This document shows positions 1 through 13,530 of a DNA stretch of 64,000 bases, one piece after another. This DNA comes from Opisthocomus hoazin (Eukaryota > Chordata > Aves > Opisthocomiformes > Opisthocomidae). The stretch lies in NCBI RefSeq assembly GCF_030867145.1, contig NC_134422.1, forward strand, positions 1,704,001 to 1,768,000, given 5' to 3'. The notes under the pieces are model-generated. The model had not been told where the DNA came from. It did no database searches and saw only the letters and a program-made list of their open reading frames with translations. Position 1 is the first letter of the stretch, and the number at the start of each line of letters is the position of its first letter. The translations under genes were made by a program, and so were the position numbers.

Positions 1-106
1 CCCTCGGCTGCCCAGAACCCCGCACAGCACCCCGGGACCGGTGTTGGTGCTGAGGGAGAGGGCGAGAAGTGAAACCCTGCCTGCACCTGGGGACATCTCT
101 CCTCCC

Positions 107-829
107 CACAGAATCCCAGCATGGTCGGGGTTGGCAGGGACCTCTGTGGGTCCCCCAGCCCAACCCCCTGCCCAAGCAGGGTCACCCAGAGCAGGGGGCA
201 CAGCACCGCGGCCAGGCGGGGCTGGAATATCTCCAGAGAAGGAGACTCCACAGCCTCCCTGGGCAGCCTGGGCCAGGGCTCCGGCACCCTCAGAGGGAAG
301 AAGTTCTTCCTCGGGTTCAGCTGGAGCTTCCTCTGCTTCAGTTTGTGCCCATTGCCCCTTGTCCTGTCACTGGGCACCACTGCAAAGAGTCTGGCCCCGT
401 CCTCCTGACCCCCACCATGCAGATATTTAGAGGCATTTCGAAGGTCCCCTCTCAGCCTTCTCTTCTCCAGGCTGAACAAGCCCAGCTCCCCCAGCCTCTC
501 CTCATAGGAGAGATGCTCCAGTCCCCTCCTCATCCTCGTAGCCCTCCGCTGGACTCTCTCCAGCAGCTCCTCGTCTTTCTTGAACTGGGGAGCTCAGAAC
601 TGGACACAGGACTCCAGATGGGGCCTCACCAGGGCAGAGCAGAGGGGGAGGAGAACCTCCCTCGCCCTGCTGCCCACACTCCTCCTCATGCACCCCAGGA
701 TCCCATTGGCCTTCTTGGCACCCAGGGCACGCTGCTGGCTCATGGTCACCCTGTCGTCCACCAGCACTCCCAGTCCCTCTCCACAGAGCTGCTCTCCAGC
801 AGCTCAGCCCCAGCCTGTACTGGTGCCTG
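107..829 (-). mobile_element. CR1 LINE 3' fragment (5'-truncated)
   Basis: On the minus strand this is a non-LTR CR1 copy. Its 3' end is at 107 with a degraded octamer tail (cacagaatccc). It shows the usual 3' landmarks: the GGTCGGGGTTGG 3' UTR motif, the 'decoded' blocks [11 protein letters not shown] and [11 protein letters not shown] near the tail, and a 5' truncation near 829. At its 5' edge the sequence turns directly into a GTGCCG hexamer array. It is an inverted partner of the copy at 2562-3157. Confidence 0.93.
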
Positions 830-953
830 TGTCCGTGTCCCTGCCAGTACCGGTGCCAGCTCCCATGTCCGTGTTGGTGCCGTGCAGGTGTCTGTCCGTG
901 CCGGTGCCGGTGCCCGTGCCGGTGCCGGTGCCGATGCCGCCCGTGCCCGCTAG
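815..953. repeat. GTGCCG/GTGTCC hexamer array
   Basis: Degenerate six-base units (GTGCCG, GTGTCC, GTGCCC) run from the 5'-truncated end of the CR1 copy to about 953. The first units overlap the CR1 word CTGGTGCCTG, suggesting that the microsatellite grew out of the element's own sequence. Confidence 0.8.
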
Positions 954-1269
954 GTGTCACTGCGCCACAGCAGTGGCGGCTCCGCGTCCCTCGGCCCGGT
1001 TCGCGCGGGGCTCGACGCCGCTCCGCTCCCCCCGCTCCCCCCGCTCCGCTCCCTCCCGGTCCCCCCCGTCGATCCGCCCTTCCAGCCCAGCGCCGGTTCT
1101 CCGGGGGGCACGGCCGCCTCGGCAGCCCCGGTTTCCCCCCCCCCAAGGGCCCGGCAGCCCCTCGGGAGCTGGGCGGCAGCTCGGTCCCCGCGGGACAGCG
1201 GCAGGGCTGGACCCGCCACCCCGCGCTCCCACCAGTGGCTGACGTCTGCTCCTGCCAGCCCGCCGCTGC
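954..1269. other. GC-rich unique DNA, no gene recognised
   Basis: CpG-rich sequence with clustered CCCGCTCC and poly-C runs. It could be a small CpG island, but I see no convincing start, conserved protein or splice arrangement. The open frames here look like by-products of high GC. Confidence 0.5.
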
Positions 1270-1918
1270 CTGCTCGGTGGGGCCAGACACCTCCCATCCC
1301 CAACCCATCCCCATCCCCAATCCCGCCCCATCCCTATCCTCATCCCCTAGCTCACCCCCATCCCGTCCCATCGCATCCCACCCTAATCCCCATCTCATTT
1401 CCATCTCCATCCCAGCTCCATCCCATCCGTATCCTCATCCTCAACCCCACGCCCATCCCATCCCATCCCATCCCAATCCCCATTTCATTTCCATTCCATC
1501 CCATCCTAATCCCCATCTCATTTCCATCCCCATCCCATCTCCACCCCATCCCTATCCCCAACCCCACCCCCCCATCCCAGCCCAGCCCAGCCCAGCCCAT
1601 CTCATCCTAATCCCCATCTCATTTCCATCCCATCCCACCTCATCCCACCCTAACCCCCATCTCGTTTCCAACCCCACCCCACATCCCATCCCATCCTAAT
1701 CCCCATCTCATTTCCATCCCATCCCATCTCCATGACATCTCTGTCCTCATCCCCAACCCCATCCTCATCTCCATCCCATCCTAATCCCCATCTCATTTCC
1801 ATCCCATCCCATCTCCATGACATCTCTGTCCTCATCCCCAACCCCATCCTCATCTCCATCTCCACCTCATCCCATTTCCCACACATCCTTGTCCCATCCC
1901 ACCCCATCCCCAACCCAA
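1270..1918. repeat. CATCC/CCCATC-type minisatellite with an 85-bp duplication
   Basis: About 650 bp built from CATCC, CCCATC, CTCATTTCC and CAACCCCA words on the plus strand, nearly lacking G. Within it the segment 1691-1775 is repeated exactly at 1776-1860 (period 85 bp, including the word CCATGACATCTCTGTCC). The minus strand is correspondingly GGATG-rich. Confidence 0.92.
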
Positions 1919-2561
1919 ACCACCCACCAAACCGGGGGCTGCCCCACAGGTGAGCTCGGGGTGTTCCCAGCCCACACGCAGCCCTGCTCCCCCTAGACCT
2001 GCTGGGCATGGAGGAGGTGTAACGGCCCCATGGGTGAGCAACCAGGCTCTGCATGGCCGGAGCTGCTCTGGCTCCCTGGTGAGGGGCAAGGGGCGGTGGT
2101 GCCCGCCCTGGGCAGGGCCACCTTGCCAGAGCAGGCGGAGGAGGGCAGAAACGCTGCTGGAGGCTGGTTTCTCCTGGGTTTGTAGCACCCAGAAACCACC
2201 CAGGGCGCTGGGCTCCAGCCCCAGGCACCGTCTCGCCCCTCACAGGTGATCTGTGCCCAAAACTGGCTGTTTGTGTGCTGGTAAAGTGCATTTTTCTTAC
2301 CCTTCTAGATATTTCTTCCATATCAAAGCACTGTAAATGAGACCGCTCTTTTCCACCTTGTAGCTCCACAAAACACTCCCTGAAGCACCTCCTATTTCTT
2401 GGTGCCTCCAATGATCTACAGAACCTGGAGGAGAGGAGCAGAGCGATCCCTCTCCCGAGCTGCACTCGCCAGTCCTCTGCATCCACCTGGCACCGTGCTG
2501 GCCGGAATCTGCATCCCCACAGCTTCCAGCGGCTTTCTTCACTGGGCAAGATGAAACTGAG
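1919..2561. other. Unique spacer, no gene recognised
   Basis: Mixed-composition DNA between the CATCC array and the next CR1 copy. I see no conserved protein, RNA gene or repeat that I can name. Confidence 0.5.
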
Positions 2562-3157
2562 CCAGCAGGGTGAGGGAGGTTCTCCTCCCCCTCTGCTCTG
2601 CCCCACTGAGGCCCCATCTGCAGTCCTGTGTCCAGTGCTGAGCTCCCCAGTTCAAGAAAGATGAGGAGCTACTGGAGAGAGGCCAGCGGAGGGCTACGAG
2701 GATGAGGAGGGGACTGGAGCATCTCTCCTACGAGGAGAGGCTGAGGGAGCTGGGCTTGTTCAGCCTGGAGAAGAGAAGGCTGAGAGGGGACCTTAGAAAT
2801 GCCTCTAAATATCTGCAGGGTGGGTGTCAGGAGGACGGGGCCAGACTCTTTCCAGTGGTGCCCAGCGACAGGACAAGGGGCAACGGGCACAAACTGGAGC
2901 AGAGGAAGCTCCAGCTGAACCCGAGGAAGAACTTCTTCCCTCTGAGGGTGCCGGAGCCCTGGCCCAGGCTGCCCAGGGAGGCTGTGGAGTCTCCTTCTCT
3001 GGAGATATTCCAGCCCCGCCTGGCCGCGGTGCTGTGCCCCCTGCTCTGGGTGACCCTGCTTGGGCAGGGGGCTGGGCTGGGTGACCCACAGAGGGCCCTG
3101 CCAATCCCTGCCATGCTGTGATTCTGGGATTCTGGGATTCTGGGATTCTGTGATCCT
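2562..3157 (+). mobile_element. CR1 LINE 3' fragment (5'-truncated), upstream direct-repeat arm
   Basis: Plus-strand CR1 copy with the GAGGTTCTCC block at its start and a tail of ATTCTGGG/ATTCTGTG octamers at 3120-3155. By eye it is about 96% identical over roughly 530 bp to the copy at 7925-8569 in the same orientation, with RPRM between them. It carries no intact reading frame for reverse transcriptase. Confidence 0.95.
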
Positions 3158-6281
<3,124 letters not shown>

Positions 6282-7760
6282 CACCCCCCCCCCCCCACCC
6301 CGGGTCCCTCCGCCGCCGCCCCCGGGTCCCTCCGCCGCCCGCCCCGACGGCGCGGCCGCTCCGTCCGCCGGCTGCGCGACGGCCGTTCCTCCTTCAGACA
6401 GACTTCGGGTTTTTGTTTTGGTTTTTTGTTGGTTTTCCTCCTTAAAAAACAACGGCGAAGGAACCCCGGAGCTGTGCGGGGAGCGGCCCGGCCTGCGCGA
6501 CCCCCCGGAGCCGCCCGCCCCGTCCGGAGTAAAACCGGAGCTCTGATGGCAGAAGGTCTGGGGGGGGGCTCGTTCCGCTCGCGGCTGGGAACCAGCGACC
6601 CCCGCGTGCCAGCCCCGGGGGGGAGGGGGCCGGCAGCCGCGGAGGGCAGCGGGGAGGGGGCGCGGGGCTCGGGGCTGGGGGGGGTGGGGGAGCGAACGCC
6701 CCGTCGTTGCAGGTTTTTGCCTCGCAGCTGGGCTAAAACCTGCGGTTTGGGCTGCTTGGCGAGCCCCCCCGGGGGAAAGGGAGGGCCCCCCGCCCTGTGC
6801 CCACCGGGGGATGTGCAGGGATCCCGCTCCGGCCCCCCGGCTGCGGGCAGGGGGAGAGCCCAGCACCCCCCCTGCGTCCCCCCCCTCTGTCCGGGTGGGA
6901 CTCCAGAAAACTGATGTACGTATGTGTCACCCCACCTGGAAGCCCCGCTGTCGGGTGACTGCTGAGGGTCGCGTTTAATGGGGGGCGAAATTGATGTTTG
7001 CACAGGATTTCAGGTTTTGTTGGTTTTTTCTTTCCTTCATCCGTCTCCTCTCCAGGGAAAACAGAGCATCTTTCCGTGAGAGGCTGGCGTAGCTGTTTGT
7101 CGTGTCCCCGTGGGCTTGTGCCGGTTGCTGGCGATAAATCGATGTATCCCCATTTGCTGTGGGAGGAGTGGGACCGGCGTCAACGCTCGCTGGGGACCAG
7201 AGCAGCCGGATGGGGACGGAGAGGCCGGAGCATCCTGCCTGTGAGAAAGTGCCTCCCCCGACACCCGGAGTCCGGCCGGGAGGCTGTTGGCTGCCGGTAT
7301 TTTTAGTGCCGATGAGAATCGGGAAGTTTTTGCGGAGCGGCGGCGCGGACTTCGGACTGCTGGGTTTTCCCTGGGTGTATCCTGCGCTGGAGTGAAGCTG
7401 GCCCAGCCACCGAATCCTGACGGACGTCGCTAGCAGGTGGTAGCAGAAGTTTCTCCATTTTGACGGAGCAGGTGAAACTCGGCCTTCTCAAAACGCGCCC
7501 GAGCTAGACGGGGACAGAATAAGGCTGGAGTCCGAGACAACCCCTTGACTGCGGATAAACTTTTGGTAGAAAATGAGGGAAACCGGAGAATCTCGCTGCA
7601 GTGCAGTTCCCTGAGGGGAGCAGAAATCTCAGCCGTGCGCTCGCTCGTTTACAGCTGCGCTGGAGGGAGAGAGAAAGAACAGCTCTGCCTGTTCTCTGGG
7701 AAACAAATAACCCTGTGGACTTTGTCATTGCATCAAAATAAATGTTACTGGAGCCATCTA
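6282..7760 (+). other. RPRM: Probable RPRM 3' UTR
   Basis: Downstream of the stop codon there is a C13 run (6284-6296), GC-rich sequence, a T/G-rich stretch (about 6407-6440) and G-rich stretches near 6560-6690. The first canonical AATAAA I found on this strand is at 7737. No other gene signal interrupts the interval, and the next CR1 copy starts only at about 7925. A 3' UTR of about 1.5 kb is plausible for this single-exon gene, but no transcript evidence is available here. Confidence 0.45.
7737..7742 (+). promoter_or_regulatory. RPRM: Candidate RPRM polyadenylation signal (AATAAA)
   Basis: A canonical AATAAA lies about 1.46 kb after the RPRM stop. T/G-rich DNA follows (tgttactgg, then cagtggtgag), as expected of a downstream element. 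An AATAAG at about 7516 is a weaker alternative. Confidence 0.45.
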
Positions 7761-7924
7761 TCAGCTGACACAGTGGTGAGCGATTTAAACAAACCTCTCC
7801 TCCTTTCTTTACCCCTTAGCGCTGGAGAAACGTTAGACGAAGCAGAATTTTGAGATAACAGAGTGAGAGGGAAAACTCCTGCTATAGATGTTACAAAGCA
7901 TTGACAACTTTTTAATTTGTGGTG
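7761..7924. other. Short spacer between RPRM 3' end and CR1
   Basis: Unique, more AT-rich DNA between the candidate poly(A) site and the CR1 copy. No gene is recognised. Confidence 0.4.
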
Positions 7925-8569
7925 TTGAGCCAGCAGCGTGCCCTGGCTGCCAAGAGGGCCAGCGGTCTCCTGGGGTGCATTAGGAGGAGTGTGGGCAGCA
8001 GGGCGAGGGAGGTTCTCCTTCCCCTCTGCTCTGCCCTAGTGAGGCCCCATCTGCAGTGCTGTGTCCAGTGCTGGGCTCCCCAGTTCAGGAAAGATGAGGA
8101 GCTACTGGAGAGAGTCCAGCGGAGGGCTACGAGGATGAGGAGGGGACTGGAGCATCTCTCCTACGAGGAGAGGCTGAGGGAGCTGGGCTTGTTCAGCCTG
8201 GAGAAGAGAAGGCTGCGAGGGGACCTTAGAAATGCCTCTAAATATCTGCAGGGTGGGGGTCAGGAGGACGGGGCCAGACTCTTTCCAGTGGTGCCCAGCG
8301 ACAGGACAAGGGGCAACGGGCACAAACTGAAGCAGAGGAAGCTCCAGCTGAACCCGAGGAAGAACTTCTTCCCTCTGAGGGTGCCGGAGCCCTGGCCCAG
8401 GCTGCCCAGGGAGGCTGTGGAGTCTCCTTCTCTGGAGATATTCCAGCCCCGCCTGGCCGCGGTGCTGTGCAGCCTGCTCTGGGTGACCCTGCTTGGGCAG
8501 GGGGTTGGGCTGGGGGACCCACAGAGGGCCCTTCCAGCCCCGACCATGCTGGGATTCTGCGATTCTGTT
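7925..8569 (+). mobile_element. CR1 LINE 3' fragment, downstream direct-repeat arm
   Basis: Plus-strand CR1 copy. It starts at the TGAGCCAGCAGCGTGCCC block and ends in GGGATTCTGCGATTCTG. It is slightly longer at the 5' side than the copy at 2562 and nearly identical to it; a roughly 150-bp stretch across the [11 protein letters not shown] block appears identical. It forms the downstream arm of the repeat pair flanking RPRM. Confidence 0.95.
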
Positions 8570-11367
8570 GCAGGTAACACAATCATTCCCATAATCCAAC
8601 TCGTAGGGAGCACACTGCATGCTTGAACATTTTTTAAGAGCTCGATTCATCAGGCGTTCTTTATTAATTATAGCAAACACTTGTGGTACAATACATTTTG
8701 ATTAACCTTTGCCAGGAGCCACAGCTTGTTCCAGCGCCGTAAATCTGAGGCTCAGCAATCTCCCTGTAGTGAAATGGCAGAATTTTCAACCTCAGCCCGG
8801 GAGCGCGCATGGCCTGGTGCCTCTCGCCCAAGGACCCCGGGCAAGGTGAGAGCCCCGACCCCAATAAAGTGCTGGTGACTCTTTAATCCCTACACAAAGA
8901 CCCCTTGCTGTAGGCTGGGGGTTGTTAAGCAAAGGGTTTTTCCTCCTCGGTGGTGCGGAGATGCCCGCATGCGTCCAGCCCGTCAGCTTTACTTCGGCCT
9001 CTCTCTCCCTCTGCGCCACGGGGTTTTGGGAGTGGAAGGGGGGCTGGGATGTTTCTCCATTGGTGGGCAGGAGGAGGACAGCACGGGGAAGAAGCACCTC
9101 TCAGACCCCACCTCACCCTCACGTTGTACGGGGTGGTCGGAGGAGCCCCCTTCCACTCGCGCTGGGAGCGGTGGTCGGGCAGGTATCTCCAACCCAGCCG
9201 CTGGGTGCTGTGGGCACCTCCCTGCTTAATAAAGCCGGGTCTCCCTGCCCAGAGCCTAACCTCTGCCCCTTCTAGACATGCGTGTGAAGCTGTGACCTGC
9301 GTGTTCTTGGGCAGGAACCTCGTGGTGAACGTAGCCTTTTCAGATGGCTGCACGCATCGTTTCAGGGGCGTTTTCAGGAAAGCGCCTGGGAAGCTGCTCG
9401 GAGAGCAGCGGGGAGAGCCCATGGTGCCAACGAGCAAAGCCCCATCAGCTCCTAGAACACATTGGAGACAAAAATCTCCCTGGCTGCAGCGCTGAGGGCT
9501 CAGGCAACGGCTGCGTTTGGGGTAAAACCAGTGCGGGTACTCAACGGAAGGCTCCACCACCTCGTAGTTGGCTTGAAGATCCTATGAGGAGCTGACCTGC
9601 TTCTTCGTACCTGTCTGTTGTTTATTCGCCTTAAAGAGTAGAGTATGGTCAGTTTTTACCACCAAAACCTGAGGGGCCTTTTCTTGATGTGCGTTCCTGT
9701 TTCTCCATGATGTTCCCATCTGTGAAATTCCCAGAGGAGCAGAAGACTCTGAGGGTTGACCTGGTAGACCTGCCCAGCTCCGAGGCATTGTGTCATCAGG
9801 CGTGAGCTCCAAGAGGTGGAATTGCCAGCTTGTGAGGAAACATTGCCCCTTGCGATGCTCGGTGATGGCTGGTGGGGGTAGGACTTGGCAGTAGGACTTC
9901 TCCCGGTGGGATTCACTCCGAGACCTCTCACTGCAGCCTCTCAACGGCTGCGGCAGAGAGAACGATGCCCAAGAAGTCCACCCGGCCGCAACCAGAGCAA
10001 GTCCCTCACATGGTGCTGTTTGCAATTCCTCCTGAGCACTAAATTAAAAAAAAAAAGCTCAGATCTCACTTGGCTGAAGTCAAGGTTGACGCAGTCTCAC
10101 CTTAGGCTGTCTGCATACCTAATCACCGCCCACAAAGTCAGAACGTGGTAGGTCTTGCCTGGAATTAAAAGAGCGGTGCCCCCGCAGCAGAGCTTCAGGC
10201 CACCGCGCCGCGGGCAGAGCTCGGCCCTCGTGCCCAGCCGTGGCTTCCAGCGGGCAAAACACCGGAGCCAGAGCTCCTTCTGGGCACAAATACCTGGAAA
10301 AGCTCGTCGGCGGGGCTCCTCCGCAGCCTGCTGAGCAGTGCCTGGCTTCTCTGCCGGTCCGGTCTTCTCTCCCAGTTAGCCGGGAGCGTGGTTTGGGAAC
10401 ACGAGAGGACAGATTCCACCCCTTCTGCTCAAAGCGCGAGCGAATCCTCCAGGATGGAAAATCGAGAGGCGTCTTAGTCGCTTCCCAAGCGCCCACCAGA
10501 GTGGTTTGTTGATATTTTAAATGGGATACACTCACTGAAACCACTCCGGCGACTGCTTTCAGCCAGGGCTGTGAAGGTACTGGGGCTGAATGTGTCTGGA
10601 TGGCTGTGCAATTTTAATTGTGTGCTTTCCACATCTTTCTGGCAGTAACAACCAAACCCTGCCTGAAGTACGAGGGAGAAGGGCACTTCAGCCACTCGGA
10701 CACACGCCGGTGTGGGGCTTTATCCCAATTTCACGTTCAGGCAGAATTCACATCGATTTTTAAAGCAGTTTAGCTCTAACCAGGAAAGTACGCTCCCGCT
10801 GTTCGGTCGCAGCTCAAAGCCCAGAACTCCCCCATCAGCGACGGGCACGGCGCGCGTTACCGCTCCGGGGTTTTCCCCTCCTGTTCCTCACCGCGAGGAG
10901 CCGTGGAGGGATCCTGGCTCGTGCAGCACGTCCAGCTCGGCGTGCTCACCCGGGGCCGGGAACCCGTCCTGGAAACGCACCCCACTTTAACATGCAGCCC
11001 TGGCTGCGTTTGAGCCCGTGTTAATTACCATTAACAAATGAGTCATTAAAAGCGCTCCTCCTTTCTCCGTTTGCGTGCGTGAATGGATTGTGCCGGTGCC
11101 ATTGATTTCAAGAGACCACGACTGGGGCTGTCTAACCCCTACAGCTGAAGGAGCCCCGAGGGACATCCAGTCTCTCAGTTCTTTTATGTTATAAAGCAGC
11201 AGCGTCCTCTCCGTAATTAAGGTTTAAACTCGCTGTCCAAAAATCTAATTTTCTGTTAGCTCACCGTTAGCAAGTGGTAGCTGTTGCCCATCGCGCTTGC
11301 CTGCCTGCCTGGCAGCCAGCTTTTCTCCCAGGCGATTCAGCCAGTTGTGCTGCTCCCAGTCTCTGCT
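8570..11367. other. Intergenic DNA, no gene recognised
   Basis: Mostly unique sequence of mixed GC content with a short A-run at 10045-10055. Open frames up to about 210 codons overlap each other on both strands and show no recognisable domain. No RNA gene or CR1 copy was identified. Confidence 0.5.
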
Positions 11368-12427
11368 GCAGCGTTACTGGTATGGCGATGCAGCGTTACT
11401 GGTATGGCGATGCAGTGTTACTGGTATGGCGATGCAGCGTTACTGGCATGGCGATGCAGTGTTACTGGCATGGCAATGCAGTGCTACTGGTATGGCAATG
11501 CAGTGTTACTGGTATGGCAATGCGGTGTTACTGGTATGGCGATGCAGCGTTACTGGCACGGCGATGCAGCGTTAGTGGTATGGCGATGCAGTGCTACTGG
11601 TATGGCAATGCAGTGCTACTGGTATGGCGATGCAGTGTTACTGGTATGGCGATGCGGTGTTACTGGTATGGCGATGCAGTGCTACTGGTATGGCGATGCA
11701 GTGTTACTGGTATGGCGATGCGGTGTTACTGGTATGGCGATGCAGTGCTACTGGTATGGCGATGCAGTGCTACTGGTATGGCGATGCAGTGTTACTGGTA
11801 TGGCGATGCGGTGTTACTGGTATGGCGATGCGGTGTTACTGGTATGGCGATGCAGTGTTACTGGTATGGCGATGCGGTGTTACTGGTATGGCGATGCAGT
11901 GTTACTGGTATGGCGATGCAGTGCTACTGGTATGGCAATGCAGTGCTACTGGTATGGCGATGCAGTGTTACTGGTATGGCGATGCGGTGTTACTGGTATG
12001 GCGATGCAGTGCTACTGGTATGGCGATGCAGTGTTACTGGCACGGCGATGCAGCGTTACTGGTATGGCAATGCAGTGTTACTGGTATGGCGATGCAGTGT
12101 TACTGGTATGGCGATGCGGTGTTACTGGTATGGCGATGCAGTGCTACTGGTATGGCAATGCAGTGCTACTGGTATGGCGATGCGGTGTTACTGGTATGGC
12201 GATGCGGTGTTACTGGTATGGCGATGCAGTGCTACTGGTATGGCAATGCAGTGCTACTGGTATGGCGATGCGGTGTTACTGGTATGGCGATGCAGTGCTA
12301 CTGGTATGGCGATGCGGTGTTACTGGTATGGCGATGCAGTGCTACTGGTATGGCGATGCAGTGTTACTGGCACGGCGATGCAGTGTTACTGGCACGGCGA
12401 TGCAGTGTTACTGGCACGGCGATGCAG
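11368..12427. repeat. 22-bp minisatellite, about 48 tandem units
   Basis: The unit reads GCAGTGTTACTGG followed by TATGGCGAT (22 bp) and is repeated without spacers over about 1,060 bp. Variants fall at a few positions: CAGCG, CAGTG or CGGTG; TTACT or CTACT; GTATGG, GCATGG or GCACGG; GCGATG or GCAATG. In places three variant units form a 66-bp trimer that repeats (around 11628-11760). Because 22 is not a multiple of 3 and the unit has no stop in any plus frame, all three plus frames stay open and give the same 22-residue peptide repeat; this is not evidence of coding. Confidence 0.97.
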
Positions 12428-12947
12428 GCTTCTCGACTGAAAGAGAGCAAAACCCAGAGAGAAAAGCCAGGAAGCGGTGGGAAGTGGACGAAATGCCGCG
12501 GGGAAGGCACCGTGAACAGCACGTGAGGGACAGCAAGCCGAAGCTTAATACAAAGGAAAACTTTGCGGGTGCCACGGTGCCCATGCATCAGCCCCTCGCT
12601 GCCGGGCGGGATGCGGCTGGGATGCAGCCGGGATGCGGGCGGTCCAGGCTCTGCACCAGCCCCAGGGCAGCATCCTCCAGCCCCGTTCCCCCAGTACGGC
12701 CAGAGCCGCCCCGTTCAGACACCCTGAGCCAGCACATGCATTTTGCAAAGACAGGAGTCGGATGGCTGCGTTACAGAAACTATTTTTAAAGTTGTGAAGA
12801 GCACCTGTTTGCATTAAGGCTTTGTTTTTCTCTTGTCCCAAACCAGCAGACACGCTCAAAGGCAAAATTTTAACAGCACCATCTTCTCCCTTCCCTCCTC
12901 CACTGATGAGAAATCCAGGCCAGGTGAGATTGGTGACTGTACAATTA
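12428..12947. other. Unique spacer, no gene recognised
   Basis: Unique DNA between the 22-bp array and a short CR1 tail. No conserved protein or RNA feature was seen. Confidence 0.5.
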
Positions 12948-13068
12948 CACAGAATCACAGAATCACAGAATGGTCGGGGTTGGCAGGGACCTCTGTGGGT
13001 CACCCAGTCCAACCCTCCTGCCGAAGCAGGGTCACCTACAGCAGGCTGCACAGGACCGCGTTCAGGCC
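12948..13068 (-). mobile_element. Short CR1 3'-end fragment
   Basis: Minus-strand CR1 terminus with three CACAGAAT octamers, the GGTCGGGGTTGG motif and the AAGCAGGGTCACCTACAGCA block, truncated after about 120 bp. Confidence 0.93.
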
Positions 13069-13530
13069 AATTTACCCTCTCTCTAATGTATTTGTGGGTG
13101 GCTGCTTTCTTTTATGGGACACCTTTATTTTTTAATGACAAAAATTAGTTTGTTTGGGGTTTTTTTTAGTCGCTGCTAGAAAGAAACTGAAGAAAGAAAC
13201 CAAAGGAAGCCTGAGCTCTTCAGGACTAAGCGTATCCATCAACTTGGCCACCGGCAGCTTGGGACCTATTCCGCAGTTATAGCGCGTATTTTTAGCACAT
13301 GGAAAAACAGTGTCATGAGCACATGATATGAAAAATACACAAAGCAATATATCACTTTTATGTCCGTTATTCTATCATAATCAGGTTAGGATTTTTCTTC
13401 CCCCCCCCCTCTCACTTGCTTCTATTTTGGGAGTGTCTCCAGGGAGGCAGGCTGCAGGAGGGTAATGGCCCATCAAACCCAGGGCAGCTGTGTGCAGCAG
13501 CCGCAGCAGAGCCGTCCACCGCGCTGAAGG
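13069..13530. other. Unique spacer, no gene recognised
   Basis: AT-richer DNA with a T8 run near 13161 and a C9 run near 13401, leading into the 30-bp array. No gene was seen. Confidence 0.5.

Noticed and set aside
954..1269. A second CpG-island promoter at the left edge
   Set aside because: GC-rich and CpG-rich, but no conserved coding sequence follows. The low-complexity arrays on both sides make composition alone unreliable.
7100..7130. p53 response half-site-like word GGGCTTGTGC downstream of RPRM
   Set aside because: It has a mismatch to the RRRCWWGYYY consensus and no second half-site nearby. It is too weak to report as a regulatory element.
11274..12789. Open frames of 311-501 codons through the 22-bp array
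   Set aside because: The repeat unit has no stop codon in any plus frame, so three overlapping frames give the same repeated peptide. There is no start context, splice structure or known domain.
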